A stretch of DNA of 39,662 bases from an uncultured Oscillospiraceae bacterium (GCA_934232845.1 CAKQGD010000010.1:1-39662), one strand, 5' to 3'; numbered from the stretch's first letter, positions 24,396 to 31,920 are shown. Notes: generated by a model from the letters alone, not told the origin. Made by a program: numbers and translations.

Positions 24396-25481
24396 TTACA
24401 GAGCGGCGCCGGTAGAGGGGTTCGCGGTCTCTTCAACCGAAGAGGCCTCGGAAACAGCGGCAAGATCCAGCTCGACGTTGGAGATCACATAAGAGCCCAG
24501 CGTCTTGGTGGTGAACACAAAGCCCTCTTCCCACTCGTCGTACTCGGCGTCCACCTTGGTCAGCGCGCCGTTCTCATACTTGTAAAGATAGCTGCCCAGA
24601 TCGGCATATACGATGACGTCGGCGGTCTTCTTGAATTTGCCGGTCATGTTGACAAAGTCGAGATCCGCATTCGGATACGCTTCTGCAACCGCGGCGATAT
24701 CGTCGTTGGTGTAGCCGAGCACAACTTTCTTGGTGTTGGTGACGTCGGTCACAACCTCGGCGGCCACGTTCTTCATGTCGAAATCCCTCGCGGAATTGGG
24801 CCGGGGATCATAAGATGCCGAACCCGAGCTCAAATTCGAAGCCTTGTCGCGGTAAGACATCTCGCCGAAATACAGCGTGAATTCTTCCTCACTGACATCT
24901 TCGAAGTCATAGATGAAGTTCCAGCCGCGGGGCAGTTCGAACACAGGGGCTTCGTCCACACCCTCCGGAACAGAGGTGCAGGGGTATTCCAGCGTCAGGT
25001 CCACGGTGAAATAGCCGTCGATCTTTTCCTTATTGTCGCCGGAGCCGGTGGTTCCCTTGAGATAGATCTTGCCGGCTACGTCAACAGGCTCGACGGAGTG
25101 ACCCTTGGTCACGAGCTTGATGCACCACCTGCCATCCACACGCTCAAACGAGACGGAGTCGACGTAGTCGCCGCCTTCGTCCCACTTGGCGGTCAGCTTG
25201 ACGCCCGCGGTGGATTTCAGATGCAACCAAGCAGGATCAATGTACTCATCGTTTTTGCCAAGAACATCGAAGTAATATTCCTCGTTAAAGGTCATCGAAT
25301 CGACTTCATACCAATCATCTTCCTCCTCATCAAAGAGCCAGAGGGTATTCATTTTGATGTTTCCGATGGCGGCAGAGTCGGTTTCCTCCTCCTGGAGGGT
25401 CGAGTTGTCGGCCAGTGCGACGGCAGCCAAAGACAGAAGCATCATGGCGGCCAGGGCAAGGGAGAGAGCCTTTTTCATCAT
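24396..25481 (-). CDS. Secreted protein of unknown function ending in NPSTGAAL
   Basis: 361 residues. The signal peptide MMKKALSLALAAMMLLSLAA ends near ALA before Asp25. AAAGGAAAG lies 6 bases before the first of two consecutive ATG codons. It is a paralogue of the gene at 18050-19087, sharing KWDEGGDYVDSV, VAGKIYLKGTTG, YFTVDLTLEY, NADLDFVN and YDEWEEGFVFTTKTLGSYVI, with a longer centre. The mature part is acidic, without membrane helices. It ends NPSTGAAL with no sorting helix behind it. The two genes lie about 5.3 kb apart with the copper operon and the zinc-ribbon gene between them. Each has its own promoter and terminator, so an old duplication is likely. Confidence 0.85.
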   Translation of the reverse strand: MMKKALSLALAAMMLLSLAAVALADNSTLQEEETDSAAIGNIKMNTLWLFDEEEDDWYEVDSMTFNEEYYFDVLGKNDEYIDPAWLHLKSTAGVKLTAKWDEGGDYVDSVSFERVDGRWCIKLVTKGHSVEPVDVAGKIYLKGTTGSGDNKEKIDGYFTVDLTLEYPCTSVPEGVDEAPVFELPRGWNFIYDFEDVSEEEFTLYFGEMSYRDKASNLSSGSASYDPRPNSARDFDMKNVAAEVVTDVTNTKKVVLGYTNDDIAAVAEAYPNADLDFVNMTGKFKKTADVIVYADLGSYLYKYENGALTKVDAEYDEWEEGFVFTTKTLGSYVISNVELDLAAVSEASSVEETANPSTGAAL

Positions 25482-25534
25482 GGGTCACTTTCCTTTCTTC
25501 TTTTCCTTTTGATTCCATTTATGAAACCGTTTTT

Positions 25535-25563
25535 ATTATATTGAAAAGAAAATCAAAACACAA
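25535..25563 (-). promoter_or_regulatory. Promoter of the second NPxTG secreted-protein gene
   Basis: On the - strand, -35 TTGTGT (25558-25563), a 17-base spacer and a perfect -10 TATAAT (25535-25540), about 55 bases before the ATG. Confidence 0.8.
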
Positions 25564-25789
25564 GCATTTCAAAACAAAAAAGAAAGAAAATATTAAAAAT
25601 TCGGTTAAATTTCTCTTCAAAAGCAAAATTGCCGTTTAAAGCTGTGACCATAGCCTCGACTACGGCAAAACACATCGACAAAAGCGAACGTGCTGCAGCA
25701 TGTCGAAAAAGTTCAACACGCTTCTTAAGGGGATCTCAGCATCCCTTAGATACGGCATCGGTTTCGCCTCCTTGTGGACGCGGATCACG
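25564..25789. other. AT-rich to mixed intergenic region without a clear gene
   Basis: The first 70 bases are very AT-rich. The rest, about 25630-25790, returns to normal composition. It holds at least one hairpin (TAAGGGGAT with ATCCCTTA near 25730-25755) and an open + strand frame of 68 codons that lacks a good ribosome binding site. It could be a degraded gene fragment or a structured RNA; I cannot decide. Confidence 0.4.
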
Positions 25790-25820
25790 TATAAAATCAG
25801 GCACATGTCCTGATTTTTAT
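25790..25820. terminator. Terminator of the zinc-type ABC transporter operon
   Basis: Stem AAAATCAGG (25793-25801) with CCTGATTTT (25809-25817) and a 7-base loop, flanked by T-rich sequence on both strands. It lies about 75 bases after the permease stop. Confidence 0.75.
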
Positions 25821-25891
25821 AATTTCAAATTTTAATCTCTTATGAAATCAAGTAAATTGACAGCCTGAAACACGGCTGCGGCAAGAGTTTT

Positions 25892-26716
25892 TCATTCCGT
25901 GCAGCGCAGCAGCCTGCCAATCACAAAAAATATCGCAAAGGCCGCAAAATTCGCCGCGACCACCGACGCGCCCGCGGGCGTGTCGAACGCGTAAGAGCCC
26001 AGCATTCCCGCAAGAAAGCAGACCGCCGACACGGCCGCCGAGCAGCCCGTCACGCCGAGAAAACTGCGGCATACGCGCATCGACGTCAGCGCCGGAAAGA
26101 TCACAAGGCTCGAAATCAGCAGCGCTCCCATCAGGCGCATGCCGACCACAATCGTCACCGCGGTCAGCAGCGCAAGCAGCGTATTGTACGCGCCTGTGCG
26201 CACACCCGTCGCCCGTGCGAACGGTTCGTCAAATGTGACGGCGAACATGCGGTGGTAGCAGAGAAGATACAGCGCGATCACAACGGCGGAAATCGCCGCG
26301 GAAAGATAAACGTCCGCCTGAGACATCGCCAGAATACTGCCGAACAGATAGCTCTGCGCGTCGGCGTTCGACCCGGAGGAGAGGCTCGTTACAATCAGGC
26401 CGAAGGCCAGCGCCGTAGACGAGATCAGCGCGATGGCGGCGTCTCCGTTGATCGAACTGTCGGAACTGACCCGCAGCAGCAGAAACGCCGCCAGAATCAC
26501 GATGGGAATCGCCACCGCCAGCGGCGCGGCGTCAAGCGCCAGCGCCACGGAGAACGCTCCGAACCCGACGTGCGACAGCCCGTCGCCGATCATGGAATAG
26601 CGCTTGAGCACCAGACTCACGCCGAGCAGTGCGGCACACAGCGCCACCAGCAACCCGACGACAAGCGCCCGCCGCAGAAAGCCGTAGGAAAGCATCTCGG
26701 AAAGCAGCTCAGGCAT
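25892..26716 (-). CDS. Metal (Zn/Mn) ABC transporter permease, ZnuB-like
   Basis: 274 residues, the usual size for an ABC-3 family permease, with about eight hydrophobic helices. The stretch YSMIGDGLSHVGFGAFSVAL is the family's conserved segment (GDxLSHxxxxG). GGAGG stands 8 bases before the ATG, which overlaps the ATPase gene stop by 8 bases. Last gene of a four-gene operon with a Fur-family regulator, a His-rich binding protein and an ATPase. That context makes zinc the most likely metal. Confidence 0.93.
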   Translation of the reverse strand: MPELLSEMLSYGFLRRALVVGLLVALCAALLGVSLVLKRYSMIGDGLSHVGFGAFSVALALDAAPLAVAIPIVILAAFLLLRVSSDSSINGDAAIALISSTALAFGLIVTSLSSGSNADAQSYLFGSILAMSQADVYLSAAISAVVIALYLLCYHRMFAVTFDEPFARATGVRTGAYNTLLALLTAVTIVVGMRLMGALLISSLVIFPALTSMRVCRSFLGVTGCSAAVSAVCFLAGMLGSYAFDTPAGASVVAANFAAFAIFFVIGRLLRCTE

Positions 26717-27416
26717 GATCTTCGCCTCCTGTCATGGCGTCGGCGCGCCCGCTTTTGAAAAATTCCTCCGCCGTACCGAAAAACGGAGGTTTCTCGTCCA
26801 TCTGCAGCACTTTGTTCGCATGGCGTGCCGCGTCGAGGCTATGTGTCACCATCAGCACGGTGACGCCGTGGTCATGGTTGAGATGGTCTACCAGCTCGTA
26901 AAGCTCCGCGGCGGCCGCGGGATCAAGCGCAGCTGCCGGTTCGTCGAGCAGCAGCAGCTTCTGCGCCGCGCAGAGTGCCCTCGCAAGCAGCACGCGCTGG
27001 CGCTGTCCGCCCGACAATGCGCGGATCGAGCGCTTTTTCAGTTCGAGAATCCCGAGCTTTTCCAGCATCGCATCGGCGCGCGCCCGGTCGTCCGCCGTGT
27101 AAAAGGGCCGCCAAAAGCCCTGCTTTCCCAGACTGCCGGAGAGAACCACCTCCCGCACCGTCGCGGGAAAATCTCTCTGCACGGCGGTCTGCTGCGGCAG
27201 ATAGCCGATCTCGCGCGGACTTACCCCGTGGTAGACAATCTCTCCCTCGCGCGGCTGCGCAAGAGAAAGCAGCCCCTTGATAAGCGTCGATTTGCCGGAT
27301 CCGTTCTGTCCGACGATGCAGAGGTAATCCCCCTCCTCCACAGAGAAGGAAAGCTCTCTCACCGCCGTCAGAGAGCCGTAGCCCATCGTCAGGCCGCGGC
27401 ATTCAAGAATCGTCAT
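26709..27416 (-). CDS. Metal ABC transporter ATP-binding protein, ZnuC-like
   Basis: 235 residues. Walker A GQNGSGKSTLIKG is near residue 38, the Q-loop is near YLPQQT, the signature is LSGGQRQRVLLA, Walker B is KLLLLDEPAAALD, and the switch His lies in VLMVTHSLDAA. All the catalytic elements of an ABC importer ATPase are present. The ATG follows the binding protein stop by one base (TGATATG), so translation is coupled. It powers the ZnuB-like permease encoded next. Confidence 0.94.
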   Translation of the reverse strand: MTILECRGLTMGYGSLTAVRELSFSVEEGDYLCIVGQNGSGKSTLIKGLLSLAQPREGEIVYHGVSPREIGYLPQQTAVQRDFPATVREVVLSGSLGKQGFWRPFYTADDRARADAMLEKLGILELKKRSIRALSGGQRQRVLLARALCAAQKLLLLDEPAAALDPAAAAELYELVDHLNHDHGVTVLMVTHSLDAARHANKVLQMDEKPPFFGTAEEFFKSGRADAMTGGEDHA

Positions 27417-27417
27417 A

Positions 27418-28362
27418 TCAGTACAGCCCCGCTTTCAGATTTTCTGCGTTTTGGCGCATCAGGGAAAGATACGTCTCTCCTCTTTTCATCTCGTCTTTCG
27501 AAAGGTTATGGCACGAATGCAGCAGCAGCATCTCGGCGCCCGTCTCCTCGGCAAGCGCGCGGGCAATCTTGGGATCGGTCAGCTCCTCATAATAAATGAC
27601 AGGAATTTTATCCTCCCGGATGCGGTCGGCCAACGCCGTAAGAACGCCGACGGAGGGCTCGCCCTCCTCCGAGCAGGAGTCGTACGCCGCATAAGCGGTC
27701 AGCCCGTACCGCTCGGTAAAATAATGAAAGGCATATCGGCTGCCGAATACAATTTCCCGCCTCTCGGCCCCCTCCACAATGGAGAAAAGCTCTTCATCAA
27801 GCGCCGTCAGCTTTGCAAGATACGCCTCGGCGTTTGCGCGGTAGGTGCTCTCTCCCTCGGGGTCGGCCGTACACAGCGCGTCGGCAATTTCCCCCACCAT
27901 AACGGCGGCATTGGCCGGACTTGTCCAGACATGCGGGTCGACAACATGGTGATGCCCTTCCTCGGATTCTTCGTGTTCTTCTCCGGGGACGGCCTCCTTG
28001 GTCTCGGTCATCTCGATCTCTTCGGAGAGATTGACGACCCGTACCGAGTCCGGCAGGCCGCCGGAAAGCATCGTCTGCGCCCATGGCTCCATCTCCGGCC
28101 CCGTGTACAAAAACAGGTCGCAGTTGTGGATGCGCACCACGTCGGAGGGCGACGGCTCGAACGAGTGACTCTCCACCCCGGCGGGAAGCAGCAGCGTCAC
28201 CTCGGCCCGCTCCCCCGCGATCTCACGGGCAAAATCATACTGCGGAAACAGCGTCGCCACGACAGACAGCGTTTTGCTCTCTTTCGGCGCGGGGGGCGTC
28301 TCTTTAGCGCAGGCGCACAGTGCAATACAAAGTGCCAGACACAGCGCGAATCCTTTTTTCAT
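27418..28362 (-). CDS. Metal ABC transporter substrate-binding lipoprotein, ZnuA-like
   Basis: 314 residues from ATG 28362 (GGGAGGA 8 bases upstream). The signal sequence ends in a lipobox (ALCAC), so the mature protein is a membrane-anchored lipoprotein. Cluster A-I features: VESHSFEPSPSD holds the first ligand His. A His/Glu-rich loop (EEHEESEEGHHHVVDPHVW) is typical of zinc binders and carries the second. FGSRYAFHYFTERYGL holds the third. The usual final Asp/Glu site is replaced by LLHSCHNLSKDE, a variant that offers His and Cys. The start overlaps the stop of the Fur-family gene by 4 bases. Confidence 0.92.
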   Translation of the reverse strand: MKKGFALCLALCIALCACAKETPPAPKESKTLSVVATLFPQYDFAREIAGERAEVTLLLPAGVESHSFEPSPSDVVRIHNCDLFLYTGPEMEPWAQTMLSGGLPDSVRVVNLSEEIEMTETKEAVPGEEHEESEEGHHHVVDPHVWTSPANAAVMVGEIADALCTADPEGESTYRANAEAYLAKLTALDEELFSIVEGAERREIVFGSRYAFHYFTERYGLTAYAAYDSCSEEGEPSVGVLTALADRIREDKIPVIYYEELTDPKIARALAEETGAEMLLLHSCHNLSKDEMKRGETYLSLMRQNAENLKAGLY

Positions 28363-28769
28363 GTTTCGTTTCCTCCCGAGCATTTTTTGCACAGCCCATA
28401 GAACACGGTGCGCGAGGAGTCCACCTCAAACCCGTGCTGTGCACGGATGTGCTCCTCCAGCCCGTCGAGCTGCGCGCATTCGACGTGCAGCAGCGCACCG
28501 CAGGCCGTGCATTTAAAATGATAGTGGCGGCGGCAGTCTGTATGGGCAAGCTGATAACAAGCGCTTTTTCCATCGCCCGAGACATAGCGCCTCACCTCGC
28601 CCTGCTCAACCAACCGGTCGAGACAGCGGTAGATCGTCGCGCGGCTGACCGCGCATTCCTCCTGCGAGAGAAGCGTCTCGATCTCCTCCGCGCTGAGATG
28701 GCTGTCGCGGTTTTCCGTCAGCAGCCGCGTAATGCGCTCGCGCTGTCTTGTCCTGTATTCTCCCGCCAT
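28359..28769 (-). CDS. Fur-family transcriptional regulator, probably zinc-responsive
   Basis: 136 residues from ATG 28769 (AAAGGAG 7 bases upstream). It has an N-terminal winged helix (SAEEIETLLSQEECAVSRAT, IYRCLDRLVEQGEV) and a C-terminal metal and dimer domain. HYHFKCTACGALLHVEC is the regulatory site, and the CxxC pair at CTAC pairs with CKKC near the C terminus to hold the structural zinc. I favour Zur because it leads a zinc-type uptake operon and a Fur-like box covers its promoter. PerR or Fur cannot be excluded from sequence alone. Confidence 0.88.
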   Translation of the reverse strand: MAGEYRTRQRERITRLLTENRDSHLSAEEIETLLSQEECAVSRATIYRCLDRLVEQGEVRRYVSGDGKSACYQLAHTDCRRHYHFKCTACGALLHVECAQLDGLEEHIRAQHGFEVDSSRTVFYGLCKKCSGGNET

Positions 28770-28792
28770 AGAAATGCTCCTTTTCAAGAATG

Positions 28793-28815
28793 AATATGAG
28801 AATCAATTTCATATT
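28793..28815 (-). promoter_or_regulatory. Fur-family operator (probable Zur box)
   Basis: A 23-base imperfect palindrome with outer arms AATATGA and TCATATT. It contains a 7-1-7 core, TGAGAAT-C-AATTTCA, close to the Fur-family consensus. It overlaps the -10 of the operon promoter, so binding would repress the operon. This is the simplest autoregulatory loop for the Fur-family gene that follows. Confidence 0.82.
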
Positions 28816-28840
28816 TTATTCTTTTTTTCTTTCTTGTCAA
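28813..28840 (-). promoter_or_regulatory. Promoter of the Fur-family/zinc ABC operon
   Basis: On the - strand, consensus -35 TTGACA (28835-28840), a 16-base spacer and -10 TAAAAT (28813-28818). Confidence 0.82.
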
Positions 28841-28939
28841 GCCTTTTTGTACCGTGGAATCTATTCGCCCGGCTCTTGTGTGTTTCAAAACAGGGGGGTC
28901 ATGCAGAGGCTTTCCAAGCGCCGCTGTTTTAAAAAGAGG

Positions 28940-28967
28940 ACGCTTCGCTCCGCTTTGGCATATGATA
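28940..28967 (+). promoter_or_regulatory. Possible SigK-type promoter of the Cys-rich gene
   Basis: AC (28940-28941), 17 bases, then CATATGATA (28959-28967). This matches the SigK pattern AC-N16/17-CATANNNTA known from Bacillus. No good sigma-A -35 is present at this place. The motif is short, so chance is possible. It lies 70 bases before the ATG at 29037. Confidence 0.5.
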
Positions 28968-29036
28968 AAGCAGGGCCGCAGAGACAAACGCAAGCGGCCC
29001 GACTGATTCATCACGCAAAGGAGTTTTGATCGCCTT

Positions 29037-29291
29037 ATGAGTCAAATTACCTGTAACGGCTTTTGGTGCGGATGCTGCCCTTCGGCACAGCAGAATTGCT
29101 GCGGATGCGGGTGTGGATGCGGATGCTGCTGCAACTGCAATACTGCCGCTTCGACTTCGAACGGCTGTACGACGAACAGCGCCTGCGAAGCCTGCTCTTC
29201 CTGCCGCTGTGGTCTGGGAAGCAGTTCTCTCTCGGTACTCGACGTCTGCTCTGCACAAAACGAATGCCAGCGCTGCGGCTGCGGACTTTAA
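29037..29291 (+). CDS. Extremely cysteine-rich small protein
   Basis: 84 residues with 22 cysteines (26%), mostly in the first 34 residues, where C, CC and CCC alternate with Gly (NCCGCGCGCGCCCNCN). A Ser/Thr/Asn-rich spacer follows, then a second group of CxxC pairs (CEACSSCRC) and a CQRCGCGL end. AAAGGAG lies 13 bases before the ATG, a long but usable gap. A strong hairpin follows the stop. It is the only + strand gene after 6.3 kb and converges on the anti-sigma gene. No signal peptide. I do not recognise the family; metal binding or a disulfide cross-linked spore coat role are both plausible. Confidence 0.7.
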   Translation: MSQITCNGFWCGCCPSAQQNCCGCGCGCGCCCNCNTAASTSNGCTTNSACEACSSCRCGLGSSSLSVLDVCSAQNECQRCGCGL

Positions 29292-29319
29292 ACCGTCTGC
29301 ACCGACACATCGCATAGAT

Positions 29320-29356
29320 AAGGCGGCCCGGGTCTTTTGATCCGGGCCGCCTTTCA
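29320..29356. terminator. GC-rich terminator hairpin between convergent genes
   Basis: A 12-base perfect stem AAGGCGGCCCGG (29320-29331) with CCGGGCCGCCTT (29342-29353) around a 10-base loop. T-runs are short on both sides. It separates the + strand Cys-rich gene from the - strand anti-sigma gene and likely serves both. Confidence 0.8.
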
Positions 29357-29377
29357 AAGCATATTCTTTTTTGAAAA

Positions 29378-30070
29378 TCAGTCGTCCGCTTCGGCGTCAA
29401 GCACCTCGCCCGTCACAGCGTCGATTTGGTACTCATACTCGAAGTCTCCGGCCTGAAACTCGATCTCGTAGACCGCTCTGCCGTCGTCTTCGTCAAGTTC
29501 GCATTTTTCAAACACTGCGCTGGCGGCCTTTACACCTGCGTGCTTCAGCACCGCTTTCTTCGCTTTGTCCGGGCCGATATACTCCTTGTGAGACGTCGAA
29601 AATTCTTCGTCAAGATCGTCGTTTTCCTCACGCTCGGCACGCAGCACCTCGCCCGTCACGGCGTCGATTTGGTACTCATACTCGCGGCCGTCGGCCTGAA
29701 CCTCAATCTCGTAGACCGCTCTGCCGTCGTCTTCGTCAAGTTCGCATTTTTCAAACGCCGCGTCGGCGGCCTTTATACCCGCGTGCCTCAGCGCCGCTTT
29801 CTTGGCCTTTTCCTCGCCGATGTATCCCTTGTGAGACGCCGAGAATTCCTCGTCAAGATCATCGCTTTCTTCTCGCTCGGCGCCAAGCACATCTCCCGTC
29901 ACGGCATCGATTCGGTACGCATACTCGAAGCCTCCGGCCTGAAACTCGATCTCGTAGACCGCTCTGCCGTCGTCTTCGTCAAGTTCGCATTTTTCAAACG
30001 CTGCGTCGGCGGCCTTTACGCCCGCGTGCTTCAGCGCCGCTTTCTTCGCTTTGTCTGCACCGATCTGTTT
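29378..30070 (-). repeat. Three tandem 243-base PepSY coding repeats
   Basis: The last three PepSY units recur with an 81-codon period (starts near 30070, 29827 and 29584 on the - strand). They are near-identical in places: the DNA coding for FEKCELDEDDGRAVYEIE is repeated almost base for base. The two earlier units are more diverged, so the three-copy part is a recent expansion. Confidence 0.85.
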
Positions 30071-31348
30071 TTCGGAAGAGCTCGAAGAAACATAATCGTC
30101 GTTTTCCTCACGCTCGGCCTTTTCAATTTTACCGGTCTTCGCGTTGATTTCGTACTCATATTCATACCGGTCGGTATAGAATTCGATTTCGTAACGGAAC
30201 GTGCCGTCGTCTTCCTCCAGCTCGCATTTCGTAAACTCGACGTCGCTCACCTTCAGGCCGGCATGCTCCAGCGCCGCCTTGCGCGCAGCGGTTTTTCCGA
30301 TATAAAGCGATGCACTCTGCCCGCTTACCACACCGTTCGCATTGCCGTTCGGAAGCTGCCTCTCTTCCTCATTCTCGCGCTCGGCCTTCCGAACCGTGCC
30401 GGTCAGCGCCTCGACGTCATACTCGTACTCATATCCGTCCGCATAGAACTCGATCTCGTAAACCATCACGCCGTCTTCACAGTCAAGCCTGCACTGATAG
30501 AAAGAGACTTCTTCTCCGTCGAGGCCGGCGTGCTTAAGCGCGGCTTTTTTGGCTTCTTCCTCACCGATATATTTCTTGTCGCTCGCCGTACCGACAAATT
30601 TCACCTGATTGAGATGAAGCCTGCCGGATTCGCTGATCAGATTCAGCTCGTTGATCGTAAGGGGAACCAATTTCTCAAACGTATAGCGGGAATCCTGCTC
30701 GGTAATCTGAAGGATCAGCTGTGCCTTGCCGAGAGTGATGCCGTACTCGTCGGCGAGCTTTTTCAGTTCTTTGTTTTTGCTGACCGACTGGCTGAGCACC
30801 GCCCCGCTGAAGGTATCCGTCTTCAGCAGACCGCTGATTTCCTGTGCCAGCTTTTCGCGCAGAGCGGCGCTCTGATCCGGGTCGCTGTTGTCGATACTGA
30901 CCAAAATGGAGTTTGCGGCTTCGCTGATATAGCCGCCGCGCAGCATCGATCCCACCAGCGCGTTGACCGTCATTTCCAGATCGCTGCCCTTGAAATCCAT
31001 GTCGCCGACAACGGTTTTTCCGTCCTCGTTGAGGGGGACCACCCGAAGGACGCGTTCGTTCTTGTTGACTTCAATTTCAATACTGGGGTTTACATCCAGC
31101 GACACCGTGGAAGCGACGCCGTAATTCGAGCGGTACGCGCCCACGCCCACGGCTCCGCCCAACAGCAGCACAACGGCCGCCGCTGCGCCCATCAGCCTCT
31201 TGGCCCAGCGATTCGTTCTTTTTCTCTCTGTCATGGAAATCACCTTTCCTCTCTGTTCTTCACAGTCGGCAAGCACGGAAGAAAGCACATCGGGAGCGGC
31301 CTTGTCAAAAGCTAATCGGAGTCTTTCTTCCATTTCACGGTTTGTCAT
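29378..31348 (-). CDS. RsgI-like anti-sigma protein with five PepSY repeats
   Basis: 656 residues. The short cytoplasmic N terminus (1-50) should bind the sigma factor. One membrane helix follows at about 51-71, then an RsgI-type juxtamembrane domain with SLDVNPSIEIEVNKNERVLR. In RsgI proteins this region is reported to cut itself between Asn and Pro, here Asn87-Pro88. Residues 95-250 complete that domain. Five PepSY units follow at about 258-325, 348-414, 427-493, 508-574 and 589-655, each starting IGxxxAKKAALKHAG and ending in a TGxVxxAE turn. The gene overlaps the ECF sigma gene by 4 bases. It probably works by regulated proteolysis; the signal is unknown. Confidence 0.88.
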   Translation of the reverse strand: MTNREMEERLRLAFDKAAPDVLSSVLADCEEQRGKVISMTERKRTNRWAKRLMGAAAAVVLLLGGAVGVGAYRSNYGVASTVSLDVNPSIEIEVNKNERVLRVVPLNEDGKTVVGDMDFKGSDLEMTVNALVGSMLRGGYISEAANSILVSIDNSDPDQSAALREKLAQEISGLLKTDTFSGAVLSQSVSKNKELKKLADEYGITLGKAQLILQITEQDSRYTFEKLVPLTINELNLISESGRLHLNQVKFVGTASDKKYIGEEEAKKAALKHAGLDGEEVSFYQCRLDCEDGVMVYEIEFYADGYEYEYDVEALTGTVRKAERENEEERQLPNGNANGVVSGQSASLYIGKTAARKAALEHAGLKVSDVEFTKCELEEDDGTFRYEIEFYTDRYEYEYEINAKTGKIEKAEREENDDYVSSSSSEKQIGADKAKKAALKHAGVKAADAAFEKCELDEDDGRAVYEIEFQAGGFEYAYRIDAVTGDVLGAEREESDDLDEEFSASHKGYIGEEKAKKAALRHAGIKAADAAFEKCELDEDDGRAVYEIEVQADGREYEYQIDAVTGEVLRAEREENDDLDEEFSTSHKEYIGPDKAKKAVLKHAGVKAASAVFEKCELDEDDGRAVYEIEFQAGDFEYEYQIDAVTGEVLDAEADD

Positions 31349-31920
31349 TGCTTTCCCCCTCCTTCATAAGCGTTTTTTAGTTTTTTTAACGAGCGGCTGT
31401 ATTTTGAAAGAACCGTAGGCAGCGCAAGCCCCATCATCTGCGCAATCTCCCGATGGCGAAAACCGGCCGCCGCATGCAGCACGACGATCTGACGCTCCTC
31501 ATCGGAAAGGATTTTCATACACTGCTCCAGGAGAAAGCGATCTTCCGCGGAAATATCTTCCCGCGAGCGGAGAAACGGCTCCCAGTCCTCCGCAGGAAGA
31601 TCACAGAGTCTACCGCGCTCCCGTATGCGCTGAAGGCACAGGTTTCTCGCAATCGTCATCATCCAAGCCATCGGCTTTCCTTCGGAGCGATATCCGCCCG
31701 CCGCAGCCCAAACGCTGACATAGCAATCGTGCAGTGCGTCCTGCGCATCCTGCGTGTTCTTTAAAATAGAAAGGACAAAGCCGTACAGAGCACCCTTCGT
31801 GTCCTGATACAGCTCGGACAGCGCCTCTGTGTCGCCCAATGCAAGACGCAGAATCAGCGCGTCCAGCGCGGCGGGGTCCTGTCTGATTCGGTTTTCGATT
31901 TCAACCGTTATGACAATCAT
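31345..31920 (-). CDS. ECF-type RNA polymerase sigma factor
   Basis: 191 residues. Sigma region 2 is seen in LGDTEALSELYQDTKGALYG, DAQDALHDCYVSVWAAA and KPMAWMMTIARNLCLQRIR. Region 4 is HREIAQMMGLALPTVLSKYS with a helix-turn-helix. Regions 1.2 and 3 are missing, as in ECF (group IV) sigma factors; SigI proteins, the usual partners of RsgI, are longer. The ATG overlaps nothing upstream, and the stop overlaps the start of the anti-sigma gene by ATGA. AGAGGA stands 14 bases before the ATG, a rather long gap. Confidence 0.93.
   Translation of the reverse strand: MIVITVEIENRIRQDPAALDALILRLALGDTEALSELYQDTKGALYGFVLSILKNTQDAQDALHDCYVSVWAAAGGYRSEGKPMAWMMTIARNLCLQRIRERGRLCDLPAEDWEPFLRSREDISAEDRFLLEQCMKILSDEERQIVVLHAAAGFRHREIAQMMGLALPTVLSKYSRSLKKLKNAYEGGGKQ

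Noticed and set aside
29378..30070. CRISPR-like regular repeat spacing
   Set aside because: The 243-base period is a coding repeat of PepSY domains in one frame, far too long for CRISPR and without unrelated spacers.
29426..31315. Open frame of 629 codons on the + strand opposite the anti-sigma gene
   Set aside because: Shadow of the repeated PepSY coding sequence; no ribosome binding site or recognisable domain.
31345..31920. Naming the sigma factor SigI because of its RsgI-like partner
   Set aside because: The protein is short and has the ECF layout of regions 2 and 4; SigI proteins are longer.
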